DNA of 64,000 nt from Bog-532 sp963830385 (GCA_963830385.1 CAWHMD010000009.1:806001-870000); one strand, 5' to 3'; shown: positions 1 to 8,439, numbered from the stretch's first letter. The notes: a model not told the origin generated them from the sequence alone. Numbers and translations: made by a program.

Positions 1-557
1 ACCACCACGTCGGCCCGCCCCGCCCTGATCATGTCGATGCCGTAACCGATCGCCTCGGCCCCGGACGCGCAGGCGCTCACCGTCGAGTGAGCCCCAGCCT
101 GCGCCCCCAGCTCGATGCTGATCAGGCCGGCCGAGCCGTTCGGCATCAGCATGGGCACGGTGAACGGAACGATCCGCTGCCAGCCCTTTTCCTTGAGCAC
201 GTCGTAGGCGGCCAGGGTGGAGCCGATTCCGCCGATCCCGCTGGTCACCGAGACGCCGAGCCGCTCCGGCTCCACCTCGGGTGAGCCCGCGTCGGCCCAC
301 GCCTCCCGGGCGGCGACCACCGCGAACTGCTCGCAACGGTCCATCCGGCGCGCCTGGACCCGGCCCACGAGCTGCGCGGGGTCGACGGCGGCGACCCCCG
401 CGATCCGCGCGGGCAGGTCCTTCGCCCAGTCCTCGGTCAGCGCCTTGACTCCGCTTTTCCCGGCCAGCATTCCTGACCAGGTTGATGCGACGTCGCCGCC
501 GAGAGGTGTGGTTGCGCCCAGTCCCGTGACGACGACGGTCTTGTCGTCTGTGCCCAC
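1..557 (-). CDS. fabF: 3-oxoacyl-ACP synthase II FabF (KAS II), 3' end outside window
   Basis: Condenses malonyl-ACP with the growing acyl-ACP in cytosolic type II fatty acid synthesis. Only the first 185 codons are inside the window, and the frame is open to base 1. The GTG start at 557 has a GGAG about nine bases upstream. The protein opens with the KAS II strand TVVVTGLGATTPLGG, and the nucleophile is visible as Cys163 in STVSACASGAEA. The His pair of the Cys-His-His triad lies beyond the edge. It is the last visible gene of fabD-BCCP-like-fabH-acpP-fabF, the usual actinobacterial order. The family call is secure; the missing end cannot be judged. Confidence 0.95.
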   Translation of the reverse strand, partial: MGTDDKTVVVTGLGATTPLGGDVASTWSGMLAGKSGVKALTEDWAKDLPARIAGVAAVDPAQLVGRVQARRMDRCEQFAVVAAREAWADAGSPEVEPERLGVSVTSGIGGIGSTLAAYDVLKEKGWQRIVPFTVPMLMPNGSAGLISIELGAQAGAHSTVSACASGAEAIGYGIDMIRAGRADVV

Positions 558-638
558 TGTGATCGGCTCCTCAGTTCTCGTCCCGCCGGGCCTGGTGGTC
601 AGGCACCGGCGGGTCGTCCCGCTTGGCTGACAGATGCG

Positions 639-887
639 TCAGCTGGCGTTCTTGTGCACGTAGTTGATGACGTCCTGGACCGTCTTGAGGTCCTTGAGCT
701 GGTCATCGGGGATCTCCACGCCGAACTTGTCCTGCGCCGCGACGGCGATCTCCACCATCGACAGCGAGTCGATGTCGAGGTCGTCCACGAAGCTCTTCTC
801 CGGGGTCACTTCGTCGGCGGGCACGCCCGCGATCTCGTCGACGATCTCCCCGAGACCCGCGAGGATCTCCTGCTCGGTCAGTGCCAT
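639..887 (-). CDS. acpP: acyl carrier protein AcpP
   Basis: Carries the growing acyl chain on a 4'-phosphopantetheine arm. The 82-residue protein is acidic and helical, as usual for AcpP, and the attachment Ser41 sits in DIDSLS. The ATG at 887 (MALTEQE) was chosen over a start six codons upstream because it matches known AcpP N-termini and has a purine-rich AGAGAG just before it. It sits between fabH and fabF, about 70-80 bases from each, so it is part of the operon. This is the housekeeping fatty acid carrier rather than a polyketide one, judging from its neighbours. Confidence 0.97.
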   Translation of the reverse strand: MALTEQEILAGLGEIVDEIAGVPADEVTPEKSFVDDLDIDSLSMVEIAVAAQDKFGVEIPDDQLKDLKTVQDVINYVHKNAS

Positions 888-956
888 CTCTCTGCTATCT
901 CCCATTCACTTTGGTTTGTTGCCGCACAGCTTCGTCCACGCTGGTCGGAAGCCCGG

Positions 957-1925
957 CTAGGGTACCGTGATCACTTGCGCGGCGTAGCACATGCCCGCGC
1001 CGAACCCCATCAGCAGCGCCGGGCTGCCGGACTGCAGCTCGCCGCGTTCCGTCATCCGGGCCAGGGCCAGCGGGATCGACGCCGACGAGGTGTTGCCGGC
1101 GTACTGGATGTCGTCGGCGACGCGCTCCCGCGGCACGCCGATCTTGCGGGCCAGCGCCTCGACGATGCGCAGGTTGGCCTGGTGCGGGACGAACGCCTCG
1201 AGGTCCTCGACCTTCACCCCGGCCTGCTTGCAGGCCGCCAGCGCGGTCGGGTGCAGTTCGGTGGTGGCCCAGCGGAACACCGACTGGCCCTCCTGGTACA
1301 GGAACGACGTCCGGTCCTTGATCACGATCCGGTCGGCGATGGCCCCGGCGCTGCCCCAGACCACCGGGCCGATGCCCGGCTCGTCGGCCGGGTCCGCCAC
1401 CGGGCCGACCACGGCCGCCCCGGCGCCGTCGGCGAAGATGATCCGCGTCGACCGGTCGTCCGGGTCCACCCAGGCGGACATCTTCTCCGACCCGATGACC
1501 AGCACGTTCCTGGCGCTGCCGGCCCGGATCGCGTCGCTGGCGTTGGCCAGCCCGTAGCAGAACCCGGCGCAGGCCGCGTTGAGGTCGTAGGCCCCTGGCG
1601 CGTTGATGCCCAGCCGGCTGGCCACCGTCGCCGACGCGTTCGGGATCGGCGCCTCGGTGCTGCAGGTGGCCACGATGACCAGGTCGATCTCGGCCGGGCT
1701 GACCCCGCTGCCCGCGATCGCCTTGCCCGCCGCGGCCACCGCCATGTCCGCCACGGTCTCGTCCGGACCCGCGATCCGCCGGCTGATGATGCCGACGCGG
1801 CTGCGGATCCATTCGTCGCTGGTGTCCATGACCTGCGCGAGGTCGTCATTGGTCACGACGTTGTCGGGCTGATAACCACCGAAGGCCAGGATCCGGGCGC
1901 CGGCGACGGGTGCAGGAAGGTGCAT
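957..1925 (-). CDS. fabH: 3-oxoacyl-ACP synthase III FabH (KAS III)
   Basis: Starts fatty acid synthesis by condensing an acyl-CoA primer with malonyl-ACP. At 322 residues it is full length for the family. The complete Cys-His-Asn triad is visible: Cys119 in NAACAGF, His248 in VPHQANL and Asn278 in YAGNTSSAS. The N-terminal DTSDEWIRSRVGI motif is typical. Its ATG is 17 bases after the stop of the BCCP-like gene, so the two are probably cotranslated. FabH primer choice (straight or branched) cannot be read from the sequence. An internal ORF in another frame is a shadow. Confidence 0.97.
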   Translation of the reverse strand: MHLPAPVAGARILAFGGYQPDNVVTNDDLAQVMDTSDEWIRSRVGIISRRIAGPDETVADMAVAAAGKAIAGSGVSPAEIDLVIVATCSTEAPIPNASATVASRLGINAPGAYDLNAACAGFCYGLANASDAIRAGSARNVLVIGSEKMSAWVDPDDRSTRIIFADGAGAAVVGPVADPADEPGIGPVVWGSAGAIADRIVIKDRTSFLYQEGQSVFRWATTELHPTALAACKQAGVKVEDLEAFVPHQANLRIVEALARKIGVPRERVADDIQYAGNTSSASIPLALARMTERGELQSGSPALLMGFGAGMCYAAQVITVP

Positions 1926-1942
1926 TTGGTCTCAACCGCCCG

Positions 1943-2308
1943 TCATACGGCGCCGGGCACGGCGCTGGCTTCGACGTCGTCCGGCACCAGGCGCGCCACC
2001 AGCTGGCCGAGGCCGACCGGGTCGCCGTCCTGCACCAGCCACTCGATGACCGCGCCGCGCCAGGGGGCGACGATGGGCTGCTGGTCGCGCCGGGCCTCGA
2101 TGAAGCCGAGCGTTGTCCGGCCCGCTTCGCTGTCGGCAGGGGCCGGCTCGCTGGTCAGGTCGGGGGCGTGGAAGATGCCCCGGGCCGGAGCCACGACCAG
2201 TCGCCACTCGGGCACGTCGCCGCCGACACCGAAGGCGGACTCGGCGTCCCAGTCATACTCCTCGGCGACCCCCGCCGTGATGGGGCCGACGGGCATGGAG
2301 ACGGTCAT
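1943..2308 (-). CDS. BCCP-like biotinyl-domain protein lacking the biotinylated lysine
   Basis: A 121-residue protein whose residues ~36-110 follow the biotin carboxyl carrier fold. VVAPARGIFHAPD corresponds to the SPMVGTFYRAP entry of BCCP, and AVIEWLVQDGDPVGLGQLV matches the last strands. The hallmark EAMKM turn is replaced by EARRDQ, so the biotin-accepting lysine is Arg. The whole protein contains no lysine at all, so it cannot be biotinylated or lipoylated. Its start overlaps the fabD stop (ATGA) and it ends 17 bases before fabH, so it is tightly embedded in the operon. A structural or regulatory role at acetyl-CoA carboxylase or FAS is inference; degeneration alone is unlikely given the intact frame. 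Confidence 0.8.
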   Translation of the reverse strand: MTVSMPVGPITAGVAEEYDWDAESAFGVGGDVPEWRLVVAPARGIFHAPDLTSEPAPADSEAGRTTLGFIEARRDQQPIVAPWRGAVIEWLVQDGDPVGLGQLVARLVPDDVEASAVPGAV

Positions 2309-3318
2309 AATCCCTCCGTGGGGTTGGCTGAGGCGGATCCGGCCTCGGCGGATCCGGCCGCCGCGGGGCCGGTCGAGTCGGGTCCGGCGTCGTTGCCGTA
2401 TTCAGCGATGAGCTTGCGCGCCGCGTCCAGGTCGTCCGGGCTCTTGACCGCCTGCAGGGTCACGCCCGGCAGAGCCCGGCGGGCGATACCGGTCAGCGTC
2501 CCGGCCGGCGGCAGCTCGATCAGCGCCTGCACGCCGAGGTCAGCCAGGGTGTGCTGGCACTGGTCCCAGCGGACCGGCGCGGCCACCTGGCCCACGATGC
2601 GGTCGAGCCAGTCGGCGCCGGTCGCGACCACGGCGCCGTCCCGGTTGGACAGCAGCACGATCTGCGGGTCACTGACCTTGACGGTCCCGGCCGCGGTGCG
2701 CAGCGCATCCACCGCCGGGGCCATGTGCACGGTGTGAAAGGCGCCCGCCACCGACAGCGGCCGCAGCCGCGCCTTGGGCGGCGGGTCGGCCGCGAACGCC
2801 GCCAGCTGCTCGAGCGTGCCCGCGGCCACGATCTGCCCGGGCGCGTTGACGTTGGCCGGGGTCAGCCCGTGAGCCTCGATCGAGGCCAGCACTTCCTTCT
2901 CGTCGCCGCCCAGCAGCGCGGTCATCCCGGTCGGCTGCACGGTCGAGGCGGCCGCCATGGCCCGGCCCCGCACGGCAACCAGGCGCAGCGCGGCCGCGGG
3001 GCTGAGCACCCCGGCGATCGCGCCCGCCGCCAGCTCGCCAACACTGTGACCGGCCGTCACCAGCCCCGGGCCGCTGGCCGGGAGGCCGTCGTCGAACAGC
3101 GCCGTCGCGGCCGCGAGGGCCGCCGCGACCAGCAGCGGCTGCGCCACCGCGGTGTCCTTGATCTCCTCCTCGGTGCCGGTCGTGCCGTACCGGATCAGGT
3201 CGCAGCCGGCCAGCTCGGACCACTCGGCGAGCCGTTCGGCGACACCGGGGACATCGAGCCATGGCGAAAGGAAGCCGGGGGTCTGGGCCCCCTGCCCAGG
3301 AGCGGTTATGACGAGCAC
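2305..3318 (-). CDS. fabD: malonyl-CoA:ACP transacylase FabD
   Basis: Transfers malonyl from CoA to AcpP and is the first gene of the fab operon. The GTG at 3318 gives MLVITAPGQGAQTPGF, the usual actinobacterial FabD N-terminus, so it is preferred to the upstream in-frame GTG at 3351. A TACAGT hexamer at 3332-3337 fits a -10 box giving a very short leader. Catalytic Ser92 is in AGHSVGE, and the acid/base His is in SVAGAFHT. The last ~30 residues are a Pro/Ala/Gly/Ser-rich tail (GPDSTGPAAAGSAEAG) not needed for the fold. The stop overlaps the BCCP-like start. Confidence 0.95.
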   Translation of the reverse strand: MLVITAPGQGAQTPGFLSPWLDVPGVAERLAEWSELAGCDLIRYGTTGTEEEIKDTAVAQPLLVAAALAAATALFDDGLPASGPGLVTAGHSVGELAAGAIAGVLSPAAALRLVAVRGRAMAAASTVQPTGMTALLGGDEKEVLASIEAHGLTPANVNAPGQIVAAGTLEQLAAFAADPPPKARLRPLSVAGAFHTVHMAPAVDALRTAAGTVKVSDPQIVLLSNRDGAVVATGADWLDRIVGQVAAPVRWDQCQHTLADLGVQALIELPPAGTLTGIARRALPGVTLQAVKSPDDLDAARKLIAEYGNDAGPDSTGPAAAGSAEAGSASANPTEGL

Positions 3319-3609
3319 CGTCCTAGCGTGCACTGTAGAAGTTCGCCACACCTACCACGGAGACGACGAATTTTCCGGCCCCGCCTTTGTACCGTTCCGA
3401 CAAATAGCGTTCACCTGGGGGTCACCAGACCGTTGCATGTTGCTGTGTGCATGCCGCCGAACGCCGGGTGTGAGCCCCGCAGTGGCCGTCGTCGTTCAGC
3501 CCGGCATTGACCAGCGCCTTGTGAACCCCGCATTCCCAGGTCGCTCGGCACTCGTCACCTTGACCGCGAAATACTGGGCTGGAGCCGCCGCCCAGAGAAG
3601 TGAGACGAA
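3319..3609. promoter_or_regulatory. divergent promoter region of the fab operon and the DUF427 gene
   Basis: This 291-base gap separates the starts of fabD (minus) and the DUF427 gene (plus). The only box I can suggest is TACAGT at 3332-3337 on the minus strand, placed as a -10 for fabD. In Streptomyces FasR activates the promoter upstream of fabD, so a FasR site is expected here, but I cannot point to one. Confidence 0.4.
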
Positions 3610-4524
3610 ATGAGCGCAGGAACCGGCCAGATCCCGGACCCCGCTGCGGCCGGGTCGCTGTCCCAGGCTTCAGCCCAGGCGTCAGCCGGTGCCTCAGCGC
3701 AGGCCCCGGCGCACACAGCGGTACCGGGTGTGGCTGAGCGTGACTACCCGCAGACGCCGGTCCCGGTCAACCATGTCGAGCCCGCGCCCCGCCGGGTCCG
3801 CGGCTTCCTCGGCAACCAGCTGATCTTCGACACCACCAGCGCACGATATGTGTGGGAAATCCCGTATTACCCGCAGTACTACATCCCGCTCGCGGACATC
3901 GATTCGAAGTTCCTGGTCGACGAGAACGCCGAGCAGAGCACCCGCCGCGGGACCGCCCGTCGGCATGGGCTTAGCGCGGGTGGGATGGAACGTCGCAGCG
4001 CCGTCCGCGTGTACGGCACCGATGCGATCGAGGGCGTGGCCGGGACCGCCCATTTCGACTGGGCGGCGCTGGACGCCTGGTACGAGGAGGACGAACAGGT
4101 CTTCGTCCACCCCCGTAGCCCTTACTCCCGCGTCGACGCGCTCCGATCGCACCGGAGCGTCCGGGTTTCGCTGGACGGCGTCATCCTGGCCGAGACAGTC
4201 TCGCCGGTGATGGTGTTCGAGACTGGGCTGCCGACCCGCTACTACATCGACCGCACCGACGTCGACTTCACTCACCTGGTGCCCAGCGAGACCCGGACGG
4301 CCTGCCCGTACAAGGGGATAACCAGCGCTTACTGGTCGATCACGCTCGACCCGGGCGCCGGCGGCGGGACGGTCCGCCGCGAACATCAGGACCTGGCCTG
4401 GGCCTATGACTTCCCGACCCGCCAGTTGCTGCCGATCGCCGGGATGGTCGCCTTCTACAACGAGAAGCTCGACATCGAGGTCGACGGCCGCCCGCTACCC
4501 CGGCCGAGGACGCATTTCTCCTGA
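3610..4524 (+). CDS. DUF427 domain protein with two DUF427 units
   Basis: A 304-residue soluble protein of unknown biochemical role. After a ~40-residue Ala/Ser/Gln-rich leader there are two DUF427 beta-barrel units, roughly residues 50-150 and 165-290. The second carries the recognisable stretch SVRVSLDGVILAETVSPVMV, then LPTRYYIDRTDV and TRTACPYKG. The ATG at 3610 follows a purine-rich GAGAAGTGAGACGA. It is transcribed away from fabD and toward the DUF222/HNH gene, with no operon partner. The family is common in actinobacteria and no reaction is assigned here. Confidence 0.85.
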   Translation: MSAGTGQIPDPAAAGSLSQASAQASAGASAQAPAHTAVPGVAERDYPQTPVPVNHVEPAPRRVRGFLGNQLIFDTTSARYVWEIPYYPQYYIPLADIDSKFLVDENAEQSTRRGTARRHGLSAGGMERRSAVRVYGTDAIEGVAGTAHFDWAALDAWYEEDEQVFVHPRSPYSRVDALRSHRSVRVSLDGVILAETVSPVMVFETGLPTRYYIDRTDVDFTHLVPSETRTACPYKGITSAYWSITLDPGAGGGTVRREHQDLAWAYDFPTRQLLPIAGMVAFYNEKLDIEVDGRPLPRPRTHFS

Positions 4525-4600
4525 ACGTTTGACTGCTCCGATCAGCCGCCCTCAGACCCCGGTCAGTGGGGGAACCGGGCCGTGCCGGCCCGCGAGGCTG

Positions 4601-6448
4601 TCAGGCGGGATGCTCGGCCGGGCCGGTGATGTAGCAGCGGCCGGACGGGGTGGCCCAGGCGAACACGCCGGGCTCGGGCTGCTCCAGCCGCCAGCCGCGG
4701 GCCTGCTTGACCCGGTGATGGCGCCGGCAGAGCGGGCCCAGGTTGCACTCGCAGGTGCGGCCGCCCTGATCGAATGGGACGGTGTGGTCGTTGTCGCAGG
4801 CGGCCGCGGGCATCCGGCACCCGGGAGCGGTACAGCAGGTATGTCGTGCCTGAATCAGGTGCCACAAAGACGGCGGAGGCCGGTAGTGAGGGCTTGCCCG
4901 GTCGTGGGCACACTCGGGCCCGGCGAGCGCGGATAGTTTCACGGTGAACAACCAACCCGAGCCACCCGGTGGGCCGCCAACGGGCCGGATTCGGGTGGCG
5001 CAACCGTGGCCAACGGCTTGCCCGTGCTCGCCGGTGACGGTGATGCACCAGTGGACGCCGGGCTGACCCAGCGCGCCAGCCGCGAGCTGGCGGGCAGAAT
5101 GGCCGGTCACCGGCCCAAATCCGGCCAGGTGACCTGGTCCGTCACCGATCCCCATCACGGTGCTGAGCGGGACCGTGAGGTTCAGCCGGCCACACAGGCC
5201 GCCGCTTCGCTGGAGTTTGGCCGGGAAGGTGCTGGGTGCATTCCGGTCATCAGAGCCAGGGGAGTGCTGCTCTTCTGACTCGTCAGCCGCGACGTCGCCG
5301 TCGCCGTCGTCGCCTTCGTGGTCCGTGCCCAGCGCATCGTTGGCTGTGGGTGCGGCTACCGTGTCGCCGTTCAGCAGCGCGAGGTAGACGTGCACACGCA
5401 GGTCATCCAGGCTGCCCTCGGCCCCGGCCGTCCGCAGCTGGCGAGCCATAGCGGTGATACGGTTCCAGGCCGTCACCGTGTCGGTGACGGGCAGGCAGCG
5501 GCCCGCCAGCAGGGCGGTGACGCCGCCGGGCTCGGGTCCCCGCTCGATCCGGGCGTGCCGTTCTTCGTCTTGGCGCCGGCGCTCGGCGGCGTCTGGGTCG
5601 GCGGCCAGCAGGGCCCGGTTCAGCGCGCTGCGCAGCTGCCCGGTGGTCTGCTGCGGGGCCCGGCCGATCAGCTGGGCCTCGATGCGCCGGGCCAGGTCAG
5701 GGTCCTGGCCGCTCAGGCCGTTGATGAGGACCAGCGCCTTGGGCCAGTCAACGCGCCCGGACGCCAGCGCCATCGCCGTGGCCGGAAGCTCGTGCAGCAT
5801 GGCGGCGCGGTCCATCAGCAGCTGAGTGCCCCGAGTGGTCAGCGTCAGCGCCGCCGCGAGCTCGACGTCGGCCGCGTCGATGGCGGTGCTGTCCGAGGCG
5901 CCGTCCGTCTTGGCCTGCTCCTGCCGCCGCCGGCTGAACTCCGATACCGCGGCCAGCTCAGCGGCGGCGGCCAGAGATGCGACCTTCCGCCACCCCCGGA
6001 TCAGTCCGAGCAGGGCATTGTCCCCGCGCTGAGCCAGCGCTGATCCACTCGAGATCCTCGCCGCCAGCGGCTCCGGTGCGCCAGTCCGGGCCGCGCCGCC
6101 CGACGCTGAGCTGGTCGGGCCGGGTTCAGCGTCCGGCTGGCTGGGCTCATCATCGGAAGTGCCCGATTCGCTGGCGGCGGGCGCGCTGCATTCAGACAGG
6201 AACGCGGTCAGCACCGGGCCGGGCGGCATTTCATCGAGCGGGCCAGCCTGCCGGAACGCAGCTTCCAGCGCGTGATCGTTGTCCTCCGAAGCGCCCCTCT
6301 CCAGCGCCTCCAGGAGGGTGGCGGGCAGCCAGGCCGACGCGGTGAGCCACATGCCTGGCTCGGTGGCGCTGGCCCCGGTGGATGGCGGCGCCGCAGAAGT
6401 GTCGCCGGGATCGTCCGGCGGGAGGCCGCCCGAAGCGTTTTCAATCAT
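4601..6448 (-). CDS. DUF222 / HNH endonuclease domain protein (13E12-repeat type)
   Basis: A 615-residue protein with a variable acidic N-terminus, a DUF222 region around residues 140-380, and a C-terminal HNH nuclease domain. The HNH part shows a Cys pair (HTCCTAPGC), the catalytic DNDHTVPF and a metal-binding CRRHHRVKQ. The ATG at 6448 lies eight bases after a perfect GAAGGAGG, so it is preferred to the TTG six codons upstream. Such genes are multicopy in actinobacteria and behave as selfish or mobile elements; substrate and role are unknown. It separates the fasR-like gene from the fab operon. A repeated TATCGAA motif lies in its promoter. Confidence 0.88.
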   Translation of the reverse strand: MIENASGGLPPDDPGDTSAAPPSTGASATEPGMWLTASAWLPATLLEALERGASEDNDHALEAAFRQAGPLDEMPPGPVLTAFLSECSAPAASESGTSDDEPSQPDAEPGPTSSASGGAARTGAPEPLAARISSGSALAQRGDNALLGLIRGWRKVASLAAAAELAAVSEFSRRRQEQAKTDGASDSTAIDAADVELAAALTLTTRGTQLLMDRAAMLHELPATAMALASGRVDWPKALVLINGLSGQDPDLARRIEAQLIGRAPQQTTGQLRSALNRALLAADPDAAERRRQDEERHARIERGPEPGGVTALLAGRCLPVTDTVTAWNRITAMARQLRTAGAEGSLDDLRVHVYLALLNGDTVAAPTANDALGTDHEGDDGDGDVAADESEEQHSPGSDDRNAPSTFPAKLQRSGGLCGRLNLTVPLSTVMGIGDGPGHLAGFGPVTGHSARQLAAGALGQPGVHWCITVTGEHGQAVGHGCATRIRPVGGPPGGSGWLFTVKLSALAGPECAHDRASPHYRPPPSLWHLIQARHTCCTAPGCRMPAAACDNDHTVPFDQGGRTCECNLGPLCRRHHRVKQARGWRLEQPEPGVFAWATPSGRCYITGPAEHPA

Positions 6449-6490
6449 CGCGGCCGCCTCCTTCAATAGCTGACGCCGCCGTGAATCATC

Positions 6491-6523
6491 TATCGAACAT
6501 AATATCGAACTCCGATATCGAAT
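6491..6523. repeat. three direct TATCGAA repeats upstream of the HNH gene
   Basis: TATCGAA occurs at 6491, 6503 and 6516, so spacings are 12 and 13 bases, in an unusually AT-rich patch 43-75 bases before the HNH gene start. Bases 6503-6517 also form TATCG-N5-CGATA, an inverted repeat. It looks like an iterated regulator site. The half-site TCGAAC resembles that of actinobacterial LexA boxes, but it is arranged directly rather than as a palindrome. Confidence 0.55.
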
Positions 6524-6715
6524 TCAAGCCATTCGGCAATACATGCTAAAAGCGCACATGGAGAGGAGATTTCGTGTGCACTTTTCTTTTTTGGTGACCA
6601 TTCGCCGGGCCAGGCGGGGCGGTCGTCCGGCCGGTGGCCAGCTGGCGAGTGGGCCGGACGGCGGGGCCGGGCGGTTGGTCGTCGGCTGATCTGGCCGGAG
6701 GGTGGGCGGCGTTCG

Positions 6716-8419
6716 TTACCGGTCGGCCGTCAGCCGCCCGAGCACGATCGCGACCCACAGCGCGAACCCGTCCCGGCCGTCCGACGGTGCGTAGCCGGTC
6801 AGCTCCGTCACCCGCCGAAGCCGGTACCGCACCGTGTTCGGGTGCACGAACAGCATCCGGGCGGTGGCCTCCAGCGACGAGCCCTGCTCCAGGTAGGTGG
6901 TCAGCGTGTCCACGAGGGCCGAACCGCCGGCCAGCAGCGGCTCGTACACCTGGCTGATCAGGCGCGACCGGGCGTCGGTGTCGCCGTCCATGGCGCGTTC
7001 GGGCAAGAGTTCGTCCGCACTGACCGGGCGGGGTGCGTCCGGCCAGGCGGCGGCGGCGCGCAGGCCAGCCAGAGCGGCGCGGGCGGATCCGGCGGCCGAA
7101 CGAAGGTCCGGCACCACCGGGCCCACGACGAGCGGCCCGGCCCCGAAGCGGCCGGCGAAGCGTTCGGCCGCACTGATCGGGTCGTCGGTGCCGCCGAGCA
7201 CGACGATCAGGCGGTTGCCCTGGACACCGGCCAGCACGTCGAGGCGGGCCCGCTTGGCGTCGGTGCGCAGATCGTCGATGAGGGCGCCGGACTCCTCGCT
7301 GCCGGCCCGCCCATCCGGCTGCGCGTCCAGTGTGCCAGCGATCACCGCGACGGGAGAGGACGTCCAGCTCAGCGCCGACGCCCACGAGTTCAGCGATTCC
7401 TCGGTCTCACCGCGCACCAGCGAGCCGACGACCAGGGCTTCCAGCCGGGCGTCCCATGCCCCGCGAGCCTCGGCCGTGCGCGCGTAGACCTGGGCCGCGC
7501 CGAACGCGACCTCGCGCGTGTAGCGGAGCACGGCCTCGCGCAGTTCGACCTCGCCGCCAGGCGCGGCCAGCTCGTCGACCTGCGATTCGACGACGTCGAT
7601 GATGACGCGCACCATTTCGACGGCCTGTTGCAGGCTGACCGCCCGGGCCAGCTCGCGCGGGGCGGTGCCGAACACCTCACCGGCTACCGCGGGCCGGGTC
7701 CGCTCGGGATGCCGTACCCAGTCCACGAACGCGGCGATCCCCGCCTGGGCGACCAGGCCGAGCCAGGACCGGTTTTCCGCGGACATGGCCCGGAACCACG
7801 GCAGCCGCTTGTCCATGGACGCGATGGCGGCCGTGCCCAGGTTGCCCATGGACCGTTCGATCCGGGCGATGGTCTCCTCGTTGACCCGACTTGCTCCTGG
7901 GCCGCCGCGAGCACCCCGGCCACCGCGTCCGCCGCGACCCCGCACACCGCGACCGGCACGAGAACCCGCAGAGTTGCCAGGATTGACGGCGCCACCGGCA
8001 TCGTCGATACCCGGGGCCCCATGCCCACTCAGGGCAGTGACGGCACCCAGTGCTCCAACCGCGTCGGCCGCCCTGCCCGCACCGCCAGCCCCAAGAGACT
8101 CGTCAAGACCGTTCGCCTCGCCAGCCGCATCAGCACCGATAAGACCGTTAGGCACTTCAGCATCTGCAACCTCTTCGGCACCGTTAGCATCAGCGGTCTT
8201 GCTAACCGCATTGGACTCGGCCGCATCACGAGGACCATCAGTCACAGCGGTATCAGGCGACTCATCGGTGACGTCTGCGGTTCCAGCGCCGGCATCAGGA
8301 GTTACAGCCGACTCATCGGCACCAGGCGTATCTGCGGCCGCGGCGGCGGACGCCTCGGGGGGTCGCTTGCTGCCCTTGCGCAGCCGCCGTGGGGAGCCGG
8401 TCTGCTCGCTGGTGGCCAT
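6716..8419 (-). CDS. fasR: PucR/CdaR-type transcriptional regulator, FasR-like
   Basis: A probable activator of fatty acid synthesis genes. The C-terminus (about residues 500-560) has the PucR helix-turn-helix YLEQGSSLEATARMLFVHPN followed by TVRYRLRRVTELTG. The middle (about 175-300) has the helical RIERSMGNLGTAAI...LPWFRAMSAENRSW region typical of FasR. The first ~170 residues are Ala/Asp/Gly-rich low complexity ending in an RGRGGRGGRGARGG patch, and its codons end in T unusually often, unlike the rest of the gene. In Streptomyces fasR sits directly before fabD; here an HNH and a DUF427 gene intervene. Specificity is inferred from the domain pattern and location. Confidence 0.82.
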   Translation of the reverse strand: MATSEQTGSPRRLRKGSKRPPEASAAAAADTPGADESAVTPDAGAGTADVTDESPDTAVTDGPRDAAESNAVSKTADANGAEEVADAEVPNGLIGADAAGEANGLDESLGAGGAGRAADAVGALGAVTALSGHGAPGIDDAGGAVNPGNSAGSRAGRGVRGRGGRGGRGARGGPGASRVNEETIARIERSMGNLGTAAIASMDKRLPWFRAMSAENRSWLGLVAQAGIAAFVDWVRHPERTRPAVAGEVFGTAPRELARAVSLQQAVEMVRVIIDVVESQVDELAAPGGEVELREAVLRYTREVAFGAAQVYARTAEARGAWDARLEALVVGSLVRGETEESLNSWASALSWTSSPVAVIAGTLDAQPDGRAGSEESGALIDDLRTDAKRARLDVLAGVQGNRLIVVLGGTDDPISAAERFAGRFGAGPLVVGPVVPDLRSAAGSARAALAGLRAAAAWPDAPRPVSADELLPERAMDGDTDARSRLISQVYEPLLAGGSALVDTLTTYLEQGSSLEATARMLFVHPNTVRYRLRRVTELTGYAPSDGRDGFALWVAIVLGRLTADR

Positions 8420-8439
8420 GCGCCTAGAGTGTCACGTCT

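Noticed and set aside
654..2411. 585-codon plus-strand frame antisense to acpP, fabH and the BCCP-like gene
   Set aside because: Shadow of well-supported genes; no domain and no ribosome site.
6491..6523. LexA (SOS) box reading of the TATCGAA array
   Set aside because: The TCGAAC half-sites are direct repeats, not the inverted TCGAAC-N4-GTTCGA of actinobacterial LexA sites, so only the resemblance is reported.
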